Shown here piece after piece: positions 46,871-57,171 of a stretch of DNA of 64,000 bases. Source of the DNA: Pseudoxanthomonas sp. PXM02 (GTDB taxonomy: Bacteria > Pseudomonadota > Gammaproteobacteria > Xanthomonadales > Xanthomonadaceae). The position numbers and the translations under genes were made by a program. Positions within the stretch are counted from its first letter, which is position 1; the number at the start of each line of letters is the position of its first letter. Below the pieces are notes generated by a model. The model saw only the letters and a list, made by a program, of their open reading frames with translations, was not told the DNA's origin and searched no databases. Where the stretch lies: positions 1,488,001-1,552,000 of the forward strand of contig NZ_JACVAK010000001.1 in NCBI RefSeq assembly GCF_014851805.1. Reading direction: 5' to 3'.

Positions 46871-48649
46871 ATGCTCGCCTCCCCGCTCCCCGACTCCCTC
46901 GACGCACTGCTGGACGGCGCGCTGCGCCCCGGCGGTCTGCGCGCCCTGTTCCAGCCGATCGTGCGGTTGGAGGATCGCCAGGTCGTCGCGCATGAAGGCC
47001 TGATGCGCCATGCCCACGCGGACATGTCGCCGCTGCGCCTGCTGGATCGCGCGCGCACGGCAGGACGGCTGGGCGAACTGGAAACGCATGCTGCGCGCAC
47101 GCTGGCGCAGGCGTTCGACTTCGATCGTGGCGGACGCCTGCTGGTCAATCTCAGCGCGCACGCCATCCTGCAGGGCGCCTTGCGTCCACAGCAGGTCATC
47201 GAAAGCCTGCAGTCGGCAGGACGGGACCTGAGCCGCTTCGTCATCGAGATCACCGAACGCGACATCGTCGAAGACGTGGGCCGGCTCGCGGACGCATTGG
47301 GCTATCTGCGCGCCGCCGGCATCCGCATCGCGCTGGACGACTTCGGCAACGGGCACTCCAACTTCGAGCTGTGGCACGAGTTGGGACCCGAGTACGTCAA
47401 GATCGACCGCTACCTGATCCACGAGATCGCGCAGAGCCCCGGCCGCCTGAGCATCGTGCGCGCGCTGGTGCAGGTCGCCGACAGTCTCGGCACGGATCTG
47501 ATCGCCGAAGGCGTCGAACGCCTGCAGGATCTGGCGATCATCCAGGACCTCGGCATCCGCTTCGCGCAGGGCTATCTGCTGGGCCGACCCAGCAGCGTCG
47601 TCTCCGACACCGCACCCGAGGAAATCCGCCAGGCGACGCGCGAGAAGCTGCCGGTCTGGCCGCTCGATGGCCGACGCTCCGCGTTCCCCAAGGTCACCGC
47701 CGCGCACCTGCTGATCGAAGCCCCGTCGATCGATGACCAGGCCAGCAACTTCGAAGCCGAGCAACTGTTCCGCCAGCATCCGCAGTTGCCGGCCCTGCCC
47801 GTCATCGACCACGATGGGCGGCCGCAGGGACTGATCAACCGGCGCGTGTTCAATGAGCGCATGGCCGTGCCGTTCGCGCGCGAACTGCTGGGCCGCAAGC
47901 CCTGCATCCAGCTGATGCATGCCTCACCGATCATGGCCGACGTGGGACAGAGCATCGATGCGATGTCGGAGATCCTGCTGGGCGAAGACCAGCGCTACCT
48001 GTCCGATGGTTTCATCATCACGCGCGACGGCCGCTATGCCGGCGTCGGCACCGGCGAGGCGCTGGTGCGCCGCGTGACCGAATTGCGCATCGAGGCCGCA
48101 CGGTACGCCAATCCGCTGACGCTGCTGCCGGGCAACATCCCGATCGCCGAGCACATCGCGCGGCTGATCGAGGCGCGGCAGTCGTTCATGGCCGCGTACT
48201 GCGACCTCAACCACTTCAAGCCGTACAACGACCAGTACGGCTACTTCCGCGGCGACCGCATGATCCGCCTGGTCGCCAGCACGCTGGTCAAGCATGCGGA
48301 ACCACGCTGGGACTTCGTCGGCCACGTGGGCGGCGACGACTTCGTGGTGCTGTTCCAGAGCGACGACTGGGAGCGCCGCTGCCAGGAGATGGTCGGCGAG
48401 TTCAACACCGCCAGCCGCGCGCTGTTCGACGAGGCGGACGTGGCCCGGGGCGTACTGGAAGGCGAAGACCGGGCGGGCCGTTACGCCACGTTCCCGCTCA
48501 CCACGCTGACGATCGGCGTGGCGCCGGTAGAGCCCGGCCGCTTCTCCACCGCCGAGGAAGTCGCCTCGCAGGCCGCCGCTGCCAAGCGTCGGGCGAAGCG
48601 GCTCAACCTGGGCCTGCACATCCTGGACGCGGTCGACGCCGCGTCCTGA
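46871..48649 (+). CDS. EAL-CBS-GGDEF cyclic-di-GMP protein
   Basis: 592 residues. The EAL domain comes first (about 15-240): Glu42 in AHEGLMR (EGL rather than EAL), NLSAH, FVIEITERD, DDFGNGHSN, VKIDR, AEGVE and QGYLLGRP keep the metal and catalytic residues, so phosphodiesterase activity is plausible. A CBS-pair region follows (about 270-395). The GGDEF domain at about 410-585 has the signature as GGDDF (487-491), preceded by a weak NPLTLLPGN; cyclase activity is doubtful. It lies between two chemoreceptor genes, which suggests a link to motility control. Confidence 0.9.
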   Translation: MLASPLPDSLDALLDGALRPGGLRALFQPIVRLEDRQVVAHEGLMRHAHADMSPLRLLDRARTAGRLGELETHAARTLAQAFDFDRGGRLLVNLSAHAILQGALRPQQVIESLQSAGRDLSRFVIEITERDIVEDVGRLADALGYLRAAGIRIALDDFGNGHSNFELWHELGPEYVKIDRYLIHEIAQSPGRLSIVRALVQVADSLGTDLIAEGVERLQDLAIIQDLGIRFAQGYLLGRPSSVVSDTAPEEIRQATREKLPVWPLDGRRSAFPKVTAAHLLIEAPSIDDQASNFEAEQLFRQHPQLPALPVIDHDGRPQGLINRRVFNERMAVPFARELLGRKPCIQLMHASPIMADVGQSIDAMSEILLGEDQRYLSDGFIITRDGRYAGVGTGEALVRRVTELRIEAARYANPLTLLPGNIPIAEHIARLIEARQSFMAAYCDLNHFKPYNDQYGYFRGDRMIRLVASTLVKHAEPRWDFVGHVGGDDFVVLFQSDDWERRCQEMVGEFNTASRALFDEADVARGVLEGEDRAGRYATFPLTTLTIGVAPVEPGRFSTAEEVASQAAAAKRRAKRLNLGLHILDAVDAAS

Positions 48650-48662
48650 TGTCCGCGCCGGA

Positions 48663-50789
48663 TCAAGCGGCGGCGCGCAACCGCACTGGCGCCGCCTCCT
48701 GCGTGTCCAGCACGAACACGTCCACCGCATCGGTCAGCAGATGCGCCTGCTCTTCCATGGCGCGCGCAGCGGCCGTGGCCTCTTCCACCAGCGCTGCGTT
48801 CTGCTGGGTGGTCTCGTCCATCTGCACGATGGCCTGATTGACCTGTTCGATGCCCGCGCTCTGTTCCTGCGACGCGGCGGAGATCTCGGCCATGATGTCG
48901 GTCACGCGCTGCACGGACGCGACGATCTCGCCCATGGTGGCGCCCGCCTGGTTCACCAGCGCCGAGCCATCGGCCACCTTCTCCACGGAGGTCTCGATCA
49001 GGCCCTTGATCTCCTTGGCTGCATTGGCCGACCGCTGGGCCAGCGTGCGCACTTCGCTCGCCACGACGGCGAAACCCCGGCCCTGCTCGCCGGCACGGGC
49101 GGCTTCCACCGCCGCATTGAGCGCCAGGATGTTGGTCTGGAACGCGATGCCGTCGATCACCGAAATGATCTCGGCGATCTTCTTCGACGACTGTTCGATG
49201 TCGACCATGGTCGCGACCACGCGGGACACCGTCGCGCCGCCTTCAGAGGCGATGGAGGCGGCGCCGATCGCCAGCTGGTTGGCCTGGCGCGCGGAGTCGG
49301 CGTTCTGGCGCACGGTGGAGGTCAGCTCCTCCATGGAGGCGGCGGTCTCTTCCAGGTTGGCCGCCTGCTGCTCGGTGCGGCGCGACAGGTCGCCGTTGCC
49401 GGCGGCGATCTCGCCGGCCGCCGTCGTGATGGAACCCGAGGCCGCCTGGATATGCGCCACAATGTCGCGCAGCTGCGTCACCGTCGCGTTGGCATCGTCG
49501 CGCATGCGGGCGAACACGCCATGGAAGTCGCCTTCCATGCGCACCGTCAGGTCGCCGCGCGCGATCGCACGCAGCAGCGCGGAGACCTCGGCCAGGTTGG
49601 CATCGGTGGTTTCCATCAGGCGGTTCAGGCCGCCGACCATGGCGCGGAAATCGTGCTGGTAGCGCGTGTCGTCGCCGCGCTGCGAGAAGTCGCCGGCCGC
49701 CGCCGCAGACGCCAGGCGCGTAATTTCGCCGTTGATCGCCGACAGGTTCGCCTTGGTCACGTCCATCGCCTGGGTCAGCACCGCCTTCTCGCCGGGCAGG
49801 CGGTCCATGTCCATCGACAGATCGCCGATCGCGTAGCGCTGCATGATCTCGACCAGGCGCATCTTCACCGCGATGTGCGATGCCACCAGCGTGTTGGTAC
49901 CGCGCACCATGCGACCGTATTCGCCGGGGAACGCGCCATCGTCCATGCGGAAGCTGAGCTGGCCGGCATCGTGGCGCTCGGCCATTTCGCCCTGTGCGGC
50001 GATCACGCCCTTCAGCGTCGACGTCATCGCCAGCATGGCGTTGCCCAGCTGCCCGATCTCGTCACCGCTGCGCACATGGATGCGCGGATCCAGGCTGCCG
50101 GACGCCACGGCACGGGCGACGTTGGCGGCATCGACGACCGGCCGGATGACCGAACGGCGGATCCACCAGCCCAGCACCGCGATCAGGGCGATGGCGGCCA
50201 GCACCGACAGCACCGCGCACAGCACCAGCGTGCTGCGTGCGTCCTGCGAGCGTGCGATCACCGCTTCGTCGGCGAGCACCTTGGTGCGCGCGATCAGCGC
50301 TTCCAGTGTCTTGCCGAGTTCGCGATCCATGCCCTTCACCAGGCGGTCGCCTTCCTGCGTGTCGTAGCCGGCGGCGGCGAACTGCTCCAGCGCCGCGCGA
50401 TAGTTGGTCTCCAGTGTGGTGTGCTGCGCCAGGAAGTCCTTGGCCAGCTGCCGTGCCTGCGGATCGGCCAGCGCGGTCGACAGTGAGCCGGCAAGCGCAG
50501 CGACCTCGCGACCCCTTTCGTCGAAGGCCGTCACGTACTTCGTGCGCTGCTCTTCGTCGTGCCCGCGGATCAGGATGTTCTTCCACTCCTGCACCTGCAC
50601 GCGGAAGTCGCGGCTCAGGCGTTCACCGTCCGCGGCCTGCGCCACCTGCGGCGGCACTTCGGTGGACAGGCTCAGCCAGGCGGAGCCCAGGCCGGCAAGC
50701 GCGCACAGCAGGATCACCACGAGACCAAGGGTCAGCGAACCCAGCAGCTTGACCTGCAGGCTGTAGGAACGGGAAGCGGACGAAGACAT
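48663..50789 (-). CDS. methyl-accepting chemotaxis protein
   Basis: 708 residues. Helix 1 ([20 protein letters not shown]), a periplasmic four-helix sensor with an acidic/hydrophobic pattern (about 40-185), helix 2 ([21 protein letters not shown]), HAMP, a second HAMP-like stretch and the methyl-accepting hairpin with the [20 protein letters not shown] tip. The last 350 residues are near-identical to the receptor at 44119, which points to duplication or conversion of the signalling half. It is convergent with the EAL-CBS-GGDEF gene (13 bases apart). A FliA-like promoter lies upstream. Confidence 0.93.
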   Translation of the reverse strand: MSSSASRSYSLQVKLLGSLTLGLVVILLCALAGLGSAWLSLSTEVPPQVAQAADGERLSRDFRVQVQEWKNILIRGHDEEQRTKYVTAFDERGREVAALAGSLSTALADPQARQLAKDFLAQHTTLETNYRAALEQFAAAGYDTQEGDRLVKGMDRELGKTLEALIARTKVLADEAVIARSQDARSTLVLCAVLSVLAAIALIAVLGWWIRRSVIRPVVDAANVARAVASGSLDPRIHVRSGDEIGQLGNAMLAMTSTLKGVIAAQGEMAERHDAGQLSFRMDDGAFPGEYGRMVRGTNTLVASHIAVKMRLVEIMQRYAIGDLSMDMDRLPGEKAVLTQAMDVTKANLSAINGEITRLASAAAAGDFSQRGDDTRYQHDFRAMVGGLNRLMETTDANLAEVSALLRAIARGDLTVRMEGDFHGVFARMRDDANATVTQLRDIVAHIQAASGSITTAAGEIAAGNGDLSRRTEQQAANLEETAASMEELTSTVRQNADSARQANQLAIGAASIASEGGATVSRVVATMVDIEQSSKKIAEIISVIDGIAFQTNILALNAAVEAARAGEQGRGFAVVASEVRTLAQRSANAAKEIKGLIETSVEKVADGSALVNQAGATMGEIVASVQRVTDIMAEISAASQEQSAGIEQVNQAIVQMDETTQQNAALVEEATAAARAMEEQAHLLTDAVDVFVLDTQEAAPVRLRAAA

Positions 50790-50824
50790 GGGGGCACGAC
50801 ACGGGCAAGGGAGGGACGCCCTTC

Positions 50825-50851
50825 TTAACGGCCTCGCCCGCGACGAGTTAA
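50825..50851 (-). promoter_or_regulatory. probable FliA (sigma-28) promoter of the second chemoreceptor
   Basis: On the minus strand TTAACTCG (50851-50844), an 11-base gap and GCCGTTAA (50832-50825). The -10 matches 7 of 8 consensus bases; the -35 is weak. Spacing and position mirror the stronger site before the other receptor. Confidence 0.5.
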
Positions 50852-50980
50852 GTCACACTGACGTGCGCACGACGGCGTTTTTTATTGCAGTTTCGTGACA
50901 ATCCTGCGCAGCCATCACAACCACACCCGAAATCCCGCGCGTACTCAGTGTGTTGGCGCATGACGCGGGGATGACACGAC

Positions 50981-52222
50981 TCAGGACGCCGCGTCGCAGG
51001 CGACGTCTGCCGGCGGCGCAGCGCCGCGCAGCGTGCGTTGTGCCCACAGATAGATCAGCAGGCCGGCGACCGCCATGGCCGCGCCCACATAACCCGTGGA
51101 GGTCCAGCCGAAACCGGCCGTGATCGCCATGCCGCCCAGCCACGGACCAAGTGCATTGGCGGTGTTGAACGCCGCGTGGTGCGAGGCGGCCGCGAGCGTC
51201 TGCGCGTCGCCGGCAACGTCCATCAGGTGCGACTGCAGGATGGGCCCCAGCGCGCCCATCAATCCGATCGTGATCGTCGCCAGCAGGATCGTCGGCAGGC
51301 CTTCCGCCAGCAGCGGGAACAGCAGCAACGCCACCAGCGCCCAGGCCAGCACCATCCACGCGCCGCGCAACTGGTAGCGGTCGGACAGCCAGCCGCCGAC
51401 GAAATTGCCGATCACGCCGCCCACGCCGAATCCGGCCAGCCCCAGCGGGATCCATGCCGGCGACACGCGTGTCACTTCCAGCATCGTGGGGGCGAGGTAA
51501 CTGAAGACGGAGAACATGCCGGCGAATCCGATCGCGCCGATGCCCAGCGCCTGCCAGACGGGCAGGCGGTTGAAAGCGCGCAGTTCGTCGAGCGGGTGCG
51601 CTTTCTCACCGTCGATGCCGGCCGGCAGCCAGATCGCCAGCAGGGCCGCGGTCGCCAAGGCGACCAGCGCCACGACGGCGAACACCCAGCGCCAGTCGAT
51701 CACCTGGCCCAGCCAGGTCGCCAGCGGATTGCCGATCAGGATGGCCAGCGTCAGGCCCAGCATCACCAGGCTGATCGCGCGGCCGCGCTTGTTCGGTGGA
51801 CTGATCGCCACGGCAGTGAGCGCGGCGACGCCGAAGTAGGCGCCATGCGGCAGGCCGGCGATGAAGCGGAACACCAGCAGGCTTTCGTAGGTCGGGCCCA
51901 ACGCACTGGCGAGGTTGCCCAGCGCGTAGAAGCCCATCAATGCCAGCAGCAGCGTCTTGCGCTTCCAGCCGGCGCCGAGGATCGCCAGCAGCGGCGCACC
52001 GACCACTACGCCCAGCGCATAGGCGCTGATCAGGTGCCCGACCTGCGGTTCGGTCACGCCCAGCGAGGCCACCATGTTCGGCATCAGGCCCATGCTGGCG
52101 AACTCGCTGGTGCCGATGGCGAAGCCACCCAGCGTCAGCGCGAACAGGATCAATCCCACCTGGCGTGGGGGCAGCGGATGGGCGCTCGACGCGGAGGCCG
52201 GCGGCAACGAGGACGTGGTCAT
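50981..52222 (-). CDS. MFS drug/sugar efflux transporter (AraJ-like)
   Basis: 413 residues with twelve hydrophobic helices. Signatures of the DHA1 exporter group: LALTLGGFAIGTSEFASMGLMP in helix 1, GALPH-like AGLPHGAYFGVAALTAV in helix 4, and RGRAISLVMLGLT near the loop after helix 4. It exchanges protons for an amphiphilic or sugar-like substrate at the inner membrane. Substrate unknown. No regulator is adjacent. The 244 bases between its start and the divergent kinase gene contain no gene. Confidence 0.92.
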   Translation of the reverse strand: MTTSSLPPASASSAHPLPPRQVGLILFALTLGGFAIGTSEFASMGLMPNMVASLGVTEPQVGHLISAYALGVVVGAPLLAILGAGWKRKTLLLALMGFYALGNLASALGPTYESLLVFRFIAGLPHGAYFGVAALTAVAISPPNKRGRAISLVMLGLTLAILIGNPLATWLGQVIDWRWVFAVVALVALATAALLAIWLPAGIDGEKAHPLDELRAFNRLPVWQALGIGAIGFAGMFSVFSYLAPTMLEVTRVSPAWIPLGLAGFGVGGVIGNFVGGWLSDRYQLRGAWMVLAWALVALLLFPLLAEGLPTILLATITIGLMGALGPILQSHLMDVAGDAQTLAAASHHAAFNTANALGPWLGGMAITAGFGWTSTGYVGAAMAVAGLLIYLWAQRTLRGAAPPADVACDAAS

Positions 52223-52466
52223 GTCTCATTATGCTGCATGGCAGCAAACCCGCGTGCCCCTTGCAGTGGAACGCTGTGTCAGCGCCCTGCAACTTCTCAT
52301 TACGCTCGACTGCGAATCGAGCGCCGGCACGTTCACAAATGTGCACGACATGGAGTACAACGGAGCGCCAATGCCCCCGCAAAAGCTGATCCGTCGCTGC
52401 ACGGAAGCGCGGTTTTCTGTGACTGATCCGGTGCCGTCGTTCCTGCCTGCCGGAAGCCTCTCTGCC

Positions 52467-55343
52467 ATGAACACGCATGCCGCCAAACTCCGGGCACTGT
52501 CGTTATTCGAAGACTACGTAGCGCTGGCACCGAGCGAGCGAGCGCAGGCGCTTGAGCGGCTGCGTGCGCGGGAACCGGACGTGCACCTCGCGCTGGAGGC
52601 CATGCTGATCGCCGATGCCCAGTCGCAACTCGTCGATCACGCACCGCCCGGCGTGTTGCTGGATGACATCCCGGCAGGGACCGCCTCCGCACTCGACCTG
52701 CGCGTGGGCAGCCGTATCGGTCCTTGGCGCATCACGGCAGTCCTCGCCAGCGGAGGCATGGGCACCGTCTACGAAGCGCAGCGTGACGATGGGCAGTACC
52801 AGCAGCGCGTGGCGCTCAAGTGCATCCGCCAGGAACTGACCTCGCCCACGCTGATCGAGGCCTTCCTCAACGAACGCAATACGCTGGCCCAGCTCGACCA
52901 CGCCGGCATCGCCCACCTGCTCGACGGCGGCATCGACGCCCACGGCGTGCCCTGGTTCGCCATGCGCTACGTCGAAGGCGAAACCATCGACCAATGGTGC
53001 GATCACCAGCGCAGTACCGTGCGGCAACGGATCGAGCTGGTGCTGCAAGCGTGCGAGGCGCTCGCATTCGCCCATCACCGCATGGTGCTGCACCAGGACA
53101 TCAAGCCGTCCAACCTGCTGGTGACCGCGGAAGGCCAGCTGCAGGTGGTCGACTTCGGCCTGGCCGCCACGCTGGCAAGCGATCGGCCGCTGCGGCGCAT
53201 CGCGGTGTCCCACGGCTATGCAGCACCCGAATCGCTGTCGCCGGACCGGCCGACGATGGCGGTGGACGTCTATTCGCTGGGCGCGGTGATGTACCTGCTG
53301 CTGTGCGGACGCCTGCCGCATGCGTCGGGCAGGATGCGCCTGACCGCCTCCGCCGGCACCCATGCCGAGCCGGCATCGCACCTTGCGCGGGAGGCGACGG
53401 CTCAGATGGCGCAGGCGCGCGGCGTGCGCGACGGCCGTGCCCTGTCGCGTCAGTTGCGAGGTGACCTGGACGCCATCCTGACCCGCTGCTGTGCGCCCGA
53501 CCCGGCACGCCGCTATGCCTCGGCCGCCGAACTGCGCGATGAGTTGCAACGATGGCTGCGGATACAACCGGTGGCAGCGCGCGAAGGAGCGCCGGGGTAT
53601 CGGGCCCTCACCTTCGTCCGCCGTCACCGGCTTGCGTGCGGGCTGGTCGCGCTGTTGGTGGCGTCGCTGGGCGCTGGCGGCGTGGCGGCCCACCTGCAGT
53701 CGCGTCAGACCGCGAAGGAGGCCGAGTCCTACGCTGCACTCTCGACCATCTTCGAGCACACGCTGGGCAATGCCACGTTGTCCGGGCTGGGCCGGCAGTC
53801 ATTTTCCTCCAAGGCGTTGCTCGAGCAGACCGAAGCGCGGATGCGCACACTGCCGCTGCAGGAACACCCCGGCGTCCTCGCCCGCGGCCTGCTGATACTG
53901 GCGCGCAATTACGCCGTGATCGGGGACTACCGGCAGGCCAAGGCGCTGACCGACGAAGCCGCCCTTCTGCCCGGTACGGATGGCGACACGGCACTGGAAG
54001 TGCAGGCCACGCTCGCCGCCATGCAGACCCTCGCAGGCGAACCCGGCACGGCCCTGACGACGGCGCAGGCGGCGCTGGCGACGATGGACGATGAACCGGC
54101 CGCAGCGACGTCGCGCGTGCGCCTGCAGCTGCTCACCCAGGTGGCGGAAGCGCAATGGAATCTCGCACAGCACGATGAGGCCATGCGGACGCTGGACCGT
54201 ACCCTCGGCCTGGCGGCGGCGCAGGTGAACAGCGAACCCAGCGATGTGGTCGCCTTGCTGACCCTGCGCGGCCAGTGGCGGATGCGGCTGCAGGACTTCA
54301 AGCCCGCCGACACGGACTTGCGCCATGCGCTCGGCATGGCGTTAAGCGTGTATCCGCTGCAGGCCGCAGACGCCGAGCGCGCGCTGGCGACCAGCCTGCT
54401 GGCCCAGGAGCGCTTCGACGAGGCCCTGCCCTTCGCCGTGGCGCAATGGCAGCACACGGTGCAGTTCCTCGGCGCCAACCACCCAAAGACCGGCAGCGCC
54501 CTGATTGCGCTCGGCAATGCGCGCTGCCTGGCCGGCGATCTGCCCGGGTGCCGCGAGGCGATCGAACAGGGCACGGCGCTGATACGCACGGCCTATGGTG
54601 AAGACCATCCCGCCTATGGCAGCGCGCTGTTGGCCCAGGCTGCACTGCTCCGCTACGAGAACAGTCAATGGAACTGGGACGATCTCGCCGCGCTCACCCG
54701 TCGCGGGCTGGCGATCCTCGAGCGCCACTACCCGCCCGGCAACGATGTGCTTCTCCTGGCCCGCGCCAACTTTGCCAACAACCTGACCGTGTCGCCCCGC
54801 GATGCTCCCGAGTGGATCAGTCGCATGCGCGAAGCCAGGGACATCCTGGAGGACGTGATCGCGATCTCGGAACGGCAGAAGCTGCCGCCGCCGCCGTTGG
54901 CAAAGGTCCAACTGGCCCGCTTTCTGGTCGATTCGCCGTCGGTCGAGGACGACGCACGGGCGGAGCTGCTGCTGAAGCAGAACGCGACCTTCCTTGCCGC
55001 GCACTATCCGCCAGCGCACAGCCACCTGGACAACAACCGCATCATCCTCGCCAACCTGTTGGTGGAGCTCGGCAAGCCAGAAGAAGCCGATCCGCTGCTC
55101 GCGATGGTGGAAGCGCAGAACCGGCCACGGCTGCCCAAGCCCAAGGCGCACATCCTGGTCAATGCCGCGTTGATGATCCGTGCCACGATCGCGGCCGATC
55201 GCGGCGACAGGAAACGTGCAAAGGAGATCCTGGAAGAAGCGCTCGCCGTCACGTCCAAGGACTACCCCCCGGAGCATCGCCTGGTCGTGTCAATCAAACG
55301 GGCCATGGAGAATCTGCGGACCAAGGGAGACGTGCGCGATTAA
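52467..55343 (+). CDS. membrane-anchored Ser/Thr protein kinase with TPR-like C-terminal region
   Basis: 958 residues from ATG 52467. A helical head (1-60) is followed by a Hanks-type kinase (about 85-370): ASGGMGTVYEA glycine loop, Lys118 in ALKCI, catalytic HQDIKPSN (209-216), DFG (229-231), APE (253-255). The catalytic loop has Gln in place of the usual Arg (HRD to HQD), so activation may not depend on activation-loop phosphorylation. A single membrane helix near 389-408 is followed by about 550 residues of helical repeats resembling TPRs outside the cytoplasm. This is the kinase type normally paired with X6 sigma factors; the only such sigma factor in the window is at 40087. Confidence 0.9.
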   Translation: MNTHAAKLRALSLFEDYVALAPSERAQALERLRAREPDVHLALEAMLIADAQSQLVDHAPPGVLLDDIPAGTASALDLRVGSRIGPWRITAVLASGGMGTVYEAQRDDGQYQQRVALKCIRQELTSPTLIEAFLNERNTLAQLDHAGIAHLLDGGIDAHGVPWFAMRYVEGETIDQWCDHQRSTVRQRIELVLQACEALAFAHHRMVLHQDIKPSNLLVTAEGQLQVVDFGLAATLASDRPLRRIAVSHGYAAPESLSPDRPTMAVDVYSLGAVMYLLLCGRLPHASGRMRLTASAGTHAEPASHLAREATAQMAQARGVRDGRALSRQLRGDLDAILTRCCAPDPARRYASAAELRDELQRWLRIQPVAAREGAPGYRALTFVRRHRLACGLVALLVASLGAGGVAAHLQSRQTAKEAESYAALSTIFEHTLGNATLSGLGRQSFSSKALLEQTEARMRTLPLQEHPGVLARGLLILARNYAVIGDYRQAKALTDEAALLPGTDGDTALEVQATLAAMQTLAGEPGTALTTAQAALATMDDEPAAATSRVRLQLLTQVAEAQWNLAQHDEAMRTLDRTLGLAAAQVNSEPSDVVALLTLRGQWRMRLQDFKPADTDLRHALGMALSVYPLQAADAERALATSLLAQERFDEALPFAVAQWQHTVQFLGANHPKTGSALIALGNARCLAGDLPGCREAIEQGTALIRTAYGEDHPAYGSALLAQAALLRYENSQWNWDDLAALTRRGLAILERHYPPGNDVLLLARANFANNLTVSPRDAPEWISRMREARDILEDVIAISERQKLPPPPLAKVQLARFLVDSPSVEDDARAELLLKQNATFLAAHYPPAHSHLDNNRIILANLLVELGKPEEADPLLAMVEAQNRPRLPKPKAHILVNAALMIRATIAADRGDRKRAKEILEEALAVTSKDYPPEHRLVVSIKRAMENLRTKGDVRD

Positions 55344-55380
55344 GGCGCTTCATCGCGCTGCACGGCGCTAGAATGCCCCC

Positions 55381-55767
55381 ATGAACACCATCCTGATCCC
55401 CGTCGCCATCGGCGAACTGGCCGACAAGCTGTCCATCCTCGAAATCAAGGCCGAACGCATCGACGATGCGGCCAAGCGCGCGCACGTCGACGTCGAGCGC
55501 GCGGGCCTGCAGACCCTGTGGCAGGAGCTCGCGACCGCGCAGCCGGAATTGGCCGCACTGAAGGATGACCTGCGCCGGATCAACGAACGCATGTGGGACG
55601 TACAGGATGCGCTGCGCGCGAAGGAAGCCGCGCAGTCCTTCGACGCCGAGTTTGTCGAACTCGCGCGCTCGGTGGCAAAACACAACGGCGACCGCATCGG
55701 CGTGAAGAACGCGATCAACCGTCAGGCCGGCTCGCGCTTCATCGAAGAGAAGCAGTACCAGGCCTGA
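55381..55767 (+). CDS. DUF6165 family protein
   Basis: 128 residues. Pattern: ILIPVAIGELADKLSILEIKAERI at the start, then long alpha-helical segments, and FVELARSVAKHNGDRIGVKNAINR at the end. It is a cytoplasmic, probably coiled two-helix protein of a small conserved family, sometimes found near LPS or glycosyltransferase genes. No function is assigned. It lies 37 bases after the kinase gene. Confidence 0.85.
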   Translation: MNTILIPVAIGELADKLSILEIKAERIDDAAKRAHVDVERAGLQTLWQELATAQPELAALKDDLRRINERMWDVQDALRAKEAAQSFDAEFVELARSVAKHNGDRIGVKNAINRQAGSRFIEEKQYQA

Positions 55768-55791
55768 CCCGCTGCACCCGTCGCCGGGTGA

Positions 55792-57099
55792 TCAGCGCGC
55801 GTCCACCCGGAACGGCAGGTTGGCGTAGGCTGCGTGGCCGTGGCCATCGCGCACTTCGACAAACAGACGGTAGGCGCCCGGTGCGTCGGGCGCGGTAAAG
55901 CGCAGGCCGCCCTTGCCGTCGTCCTCCATCGCCAGGTCCAGCGTCGGCGGCACGTCTTCGCGGTCGCCACCGATGCTGGTGGCCGTGCTCTCGTGCAGCA
56001 CCGTCCACCGGTAACGCACGGCATCGCCGTCCGGATCGCGTGCATCGACGCGGGCGACCGCGGACTGACCCGCCTTCACCGTCACACTGTCCAGCGCGGA
56101 GCGTCCTTCCAGCGTCAGCGGCTGGATCGACGGTGCGCGGTTGGCGGGCCAGCGGCCCGTCCACACGTACTCCATCGCGTCCACGGACGGCGTGCTCTCG
56201 CCGCTCGGAAGGAACAGCCCGTACCACGTCGGCGTGCGCTCCTGCTTGTTGCCCCACAGGAACACGTACGAGCCCAGCCCCTGCGTCTTGTCGGCGGCGA
56301 TCACCTGTTCGTAGCGCTGCTGCAGCAACGCCGCCTTGCGTGAGGCGTCATCCTCGATCGGCGCCTTCCATGACGTCAGCGGGCTTTCCCAATGCCCCGT
56401 CGGTCCCCACTCGGTGACGACGTAGGGACCCGTCCAGCCACTGCTCGCCAGTTTCTCCGGCAGCGCGCCGATATCGCCGTACAGCTGGATGCCGATCAGA
56501 TCCAGCGACGGTGCGCGCGCCTTGAGCAGATCGATCAATTTCTTGTCGAAGCCCGCCAGCGTGGTCATGACGGGATGGTTAGGATCTTCGGCATGGATCG
56601 TGTCGGCGATCTCGCCGATGGCATTCCATACCTTGGGATTCTCGTAGTGCAGGTTCAGCTCGTTGCCGGCGACCCACATCAGCACGGCAGGATGATCCTT
56701 GTACAGGCGCACTTCCTGGCGGATGCGCTCGCGTTGCTTGGCCACGGCGGCCGCGTCGTCGTAATCGAAGCCATGGCGCTCATTGCCCACTTCGATGCCC
56801 ATCGCGACTTTCAATCCATTGCGCTGCGCGCGGTCGAGCATGGCGCGCACCTTTGCCGTGTCGGTGCCGGTGCTCCAGGTACGGAAGGAATTGCCACCGC
56901 GGGCGGCGAGCTCTTCCTGCTCGTCTCCCGACATGCCGGCGCCTTTCACCAGGAAAGGTTTGCCATCGACATGCATGAGATAGCGACCGTCCTCGTGGAC
57001 GATGCGCACCTGCGAGGGGGCTTCGGCCCGTGCCACGGACGCCGCCGTGGCGGCAACGTACAGGAGGGAGGCGAGTCCCGCCTTCAACAGCATGCGCAT
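55792..57099 (-). CDS. exported GH2-type TIM-barrel glycosidase-like protein
   Basis: 435 residues with a GGAGA site before ATG 57099. The signal peptide ends at SVARAEAP (about residue 27). FLVKGAGMSGDEQEELAARGGNSFRTW opens a TIM barrel of the glycoside hydrolase family 2 type. The acid/base Glu is in MWVAGNELNLH and a nucleophile candidate Glu is in VVTEWGPTG. The last 100 residues (ARDPDGDAVRYRWTVL) form a beta-sandwich of the PKD/Ig type. It probably cleaves a beta-linked glycoside in the periplasm or outside the cell. The substrate is unknown. Confidence 0.85.
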   Translation of the reverse strand: MRMLLKAGLASLLYVAATAASVARAEAPSQVRIVHEDGRYLMHVDGKPFLVKGAGMSGDEQEELAARGGNSFRTWSTGTDTAKVRAMLDRAQRNGLKVAMGIEVGNERHGFDYDDAAAVAKQRERIRQEVRLYKDHPAVLMWVAGNELNLHYENPKVWNAIGEIADTIHAEDPNHPVMTTLAGFDKKLIDLLKARAPSLDLIGIQLYGDIGALPEKLASSGWTGPYVVTEWGPTGHWESPLTSWKAPIEDDASRKAALLQQRYEQVIAADKTQGLGSYVFLWGNKQERTPTWYGLFLPSGESTPSVDAMEYVWTGRWPANRAPSIQPLTLEGRSALDSVTVKAGQSAVARVDARDPDGDAVRYRWTVLHESTATSIGGDREDVPPTLDLAMEDDGKGGLRFTAPDAPGAYRLFVEVRDGHGHAAYANLPFRVDAR

Positions 57100-57171
57100 G
57101 CGATCTCCAGGGCGTCCGGTGAGTACCGCCGCATCATGCCATGTGCCGGCAACCCGCCATGCCGCACAGCG

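Noticed and set aside
52503..53759. 418-codon antisense frame across the kinase gene
   Set aside because: It lies opposite clear kinase motifs, with composition typical of a reverse-strand shadow.
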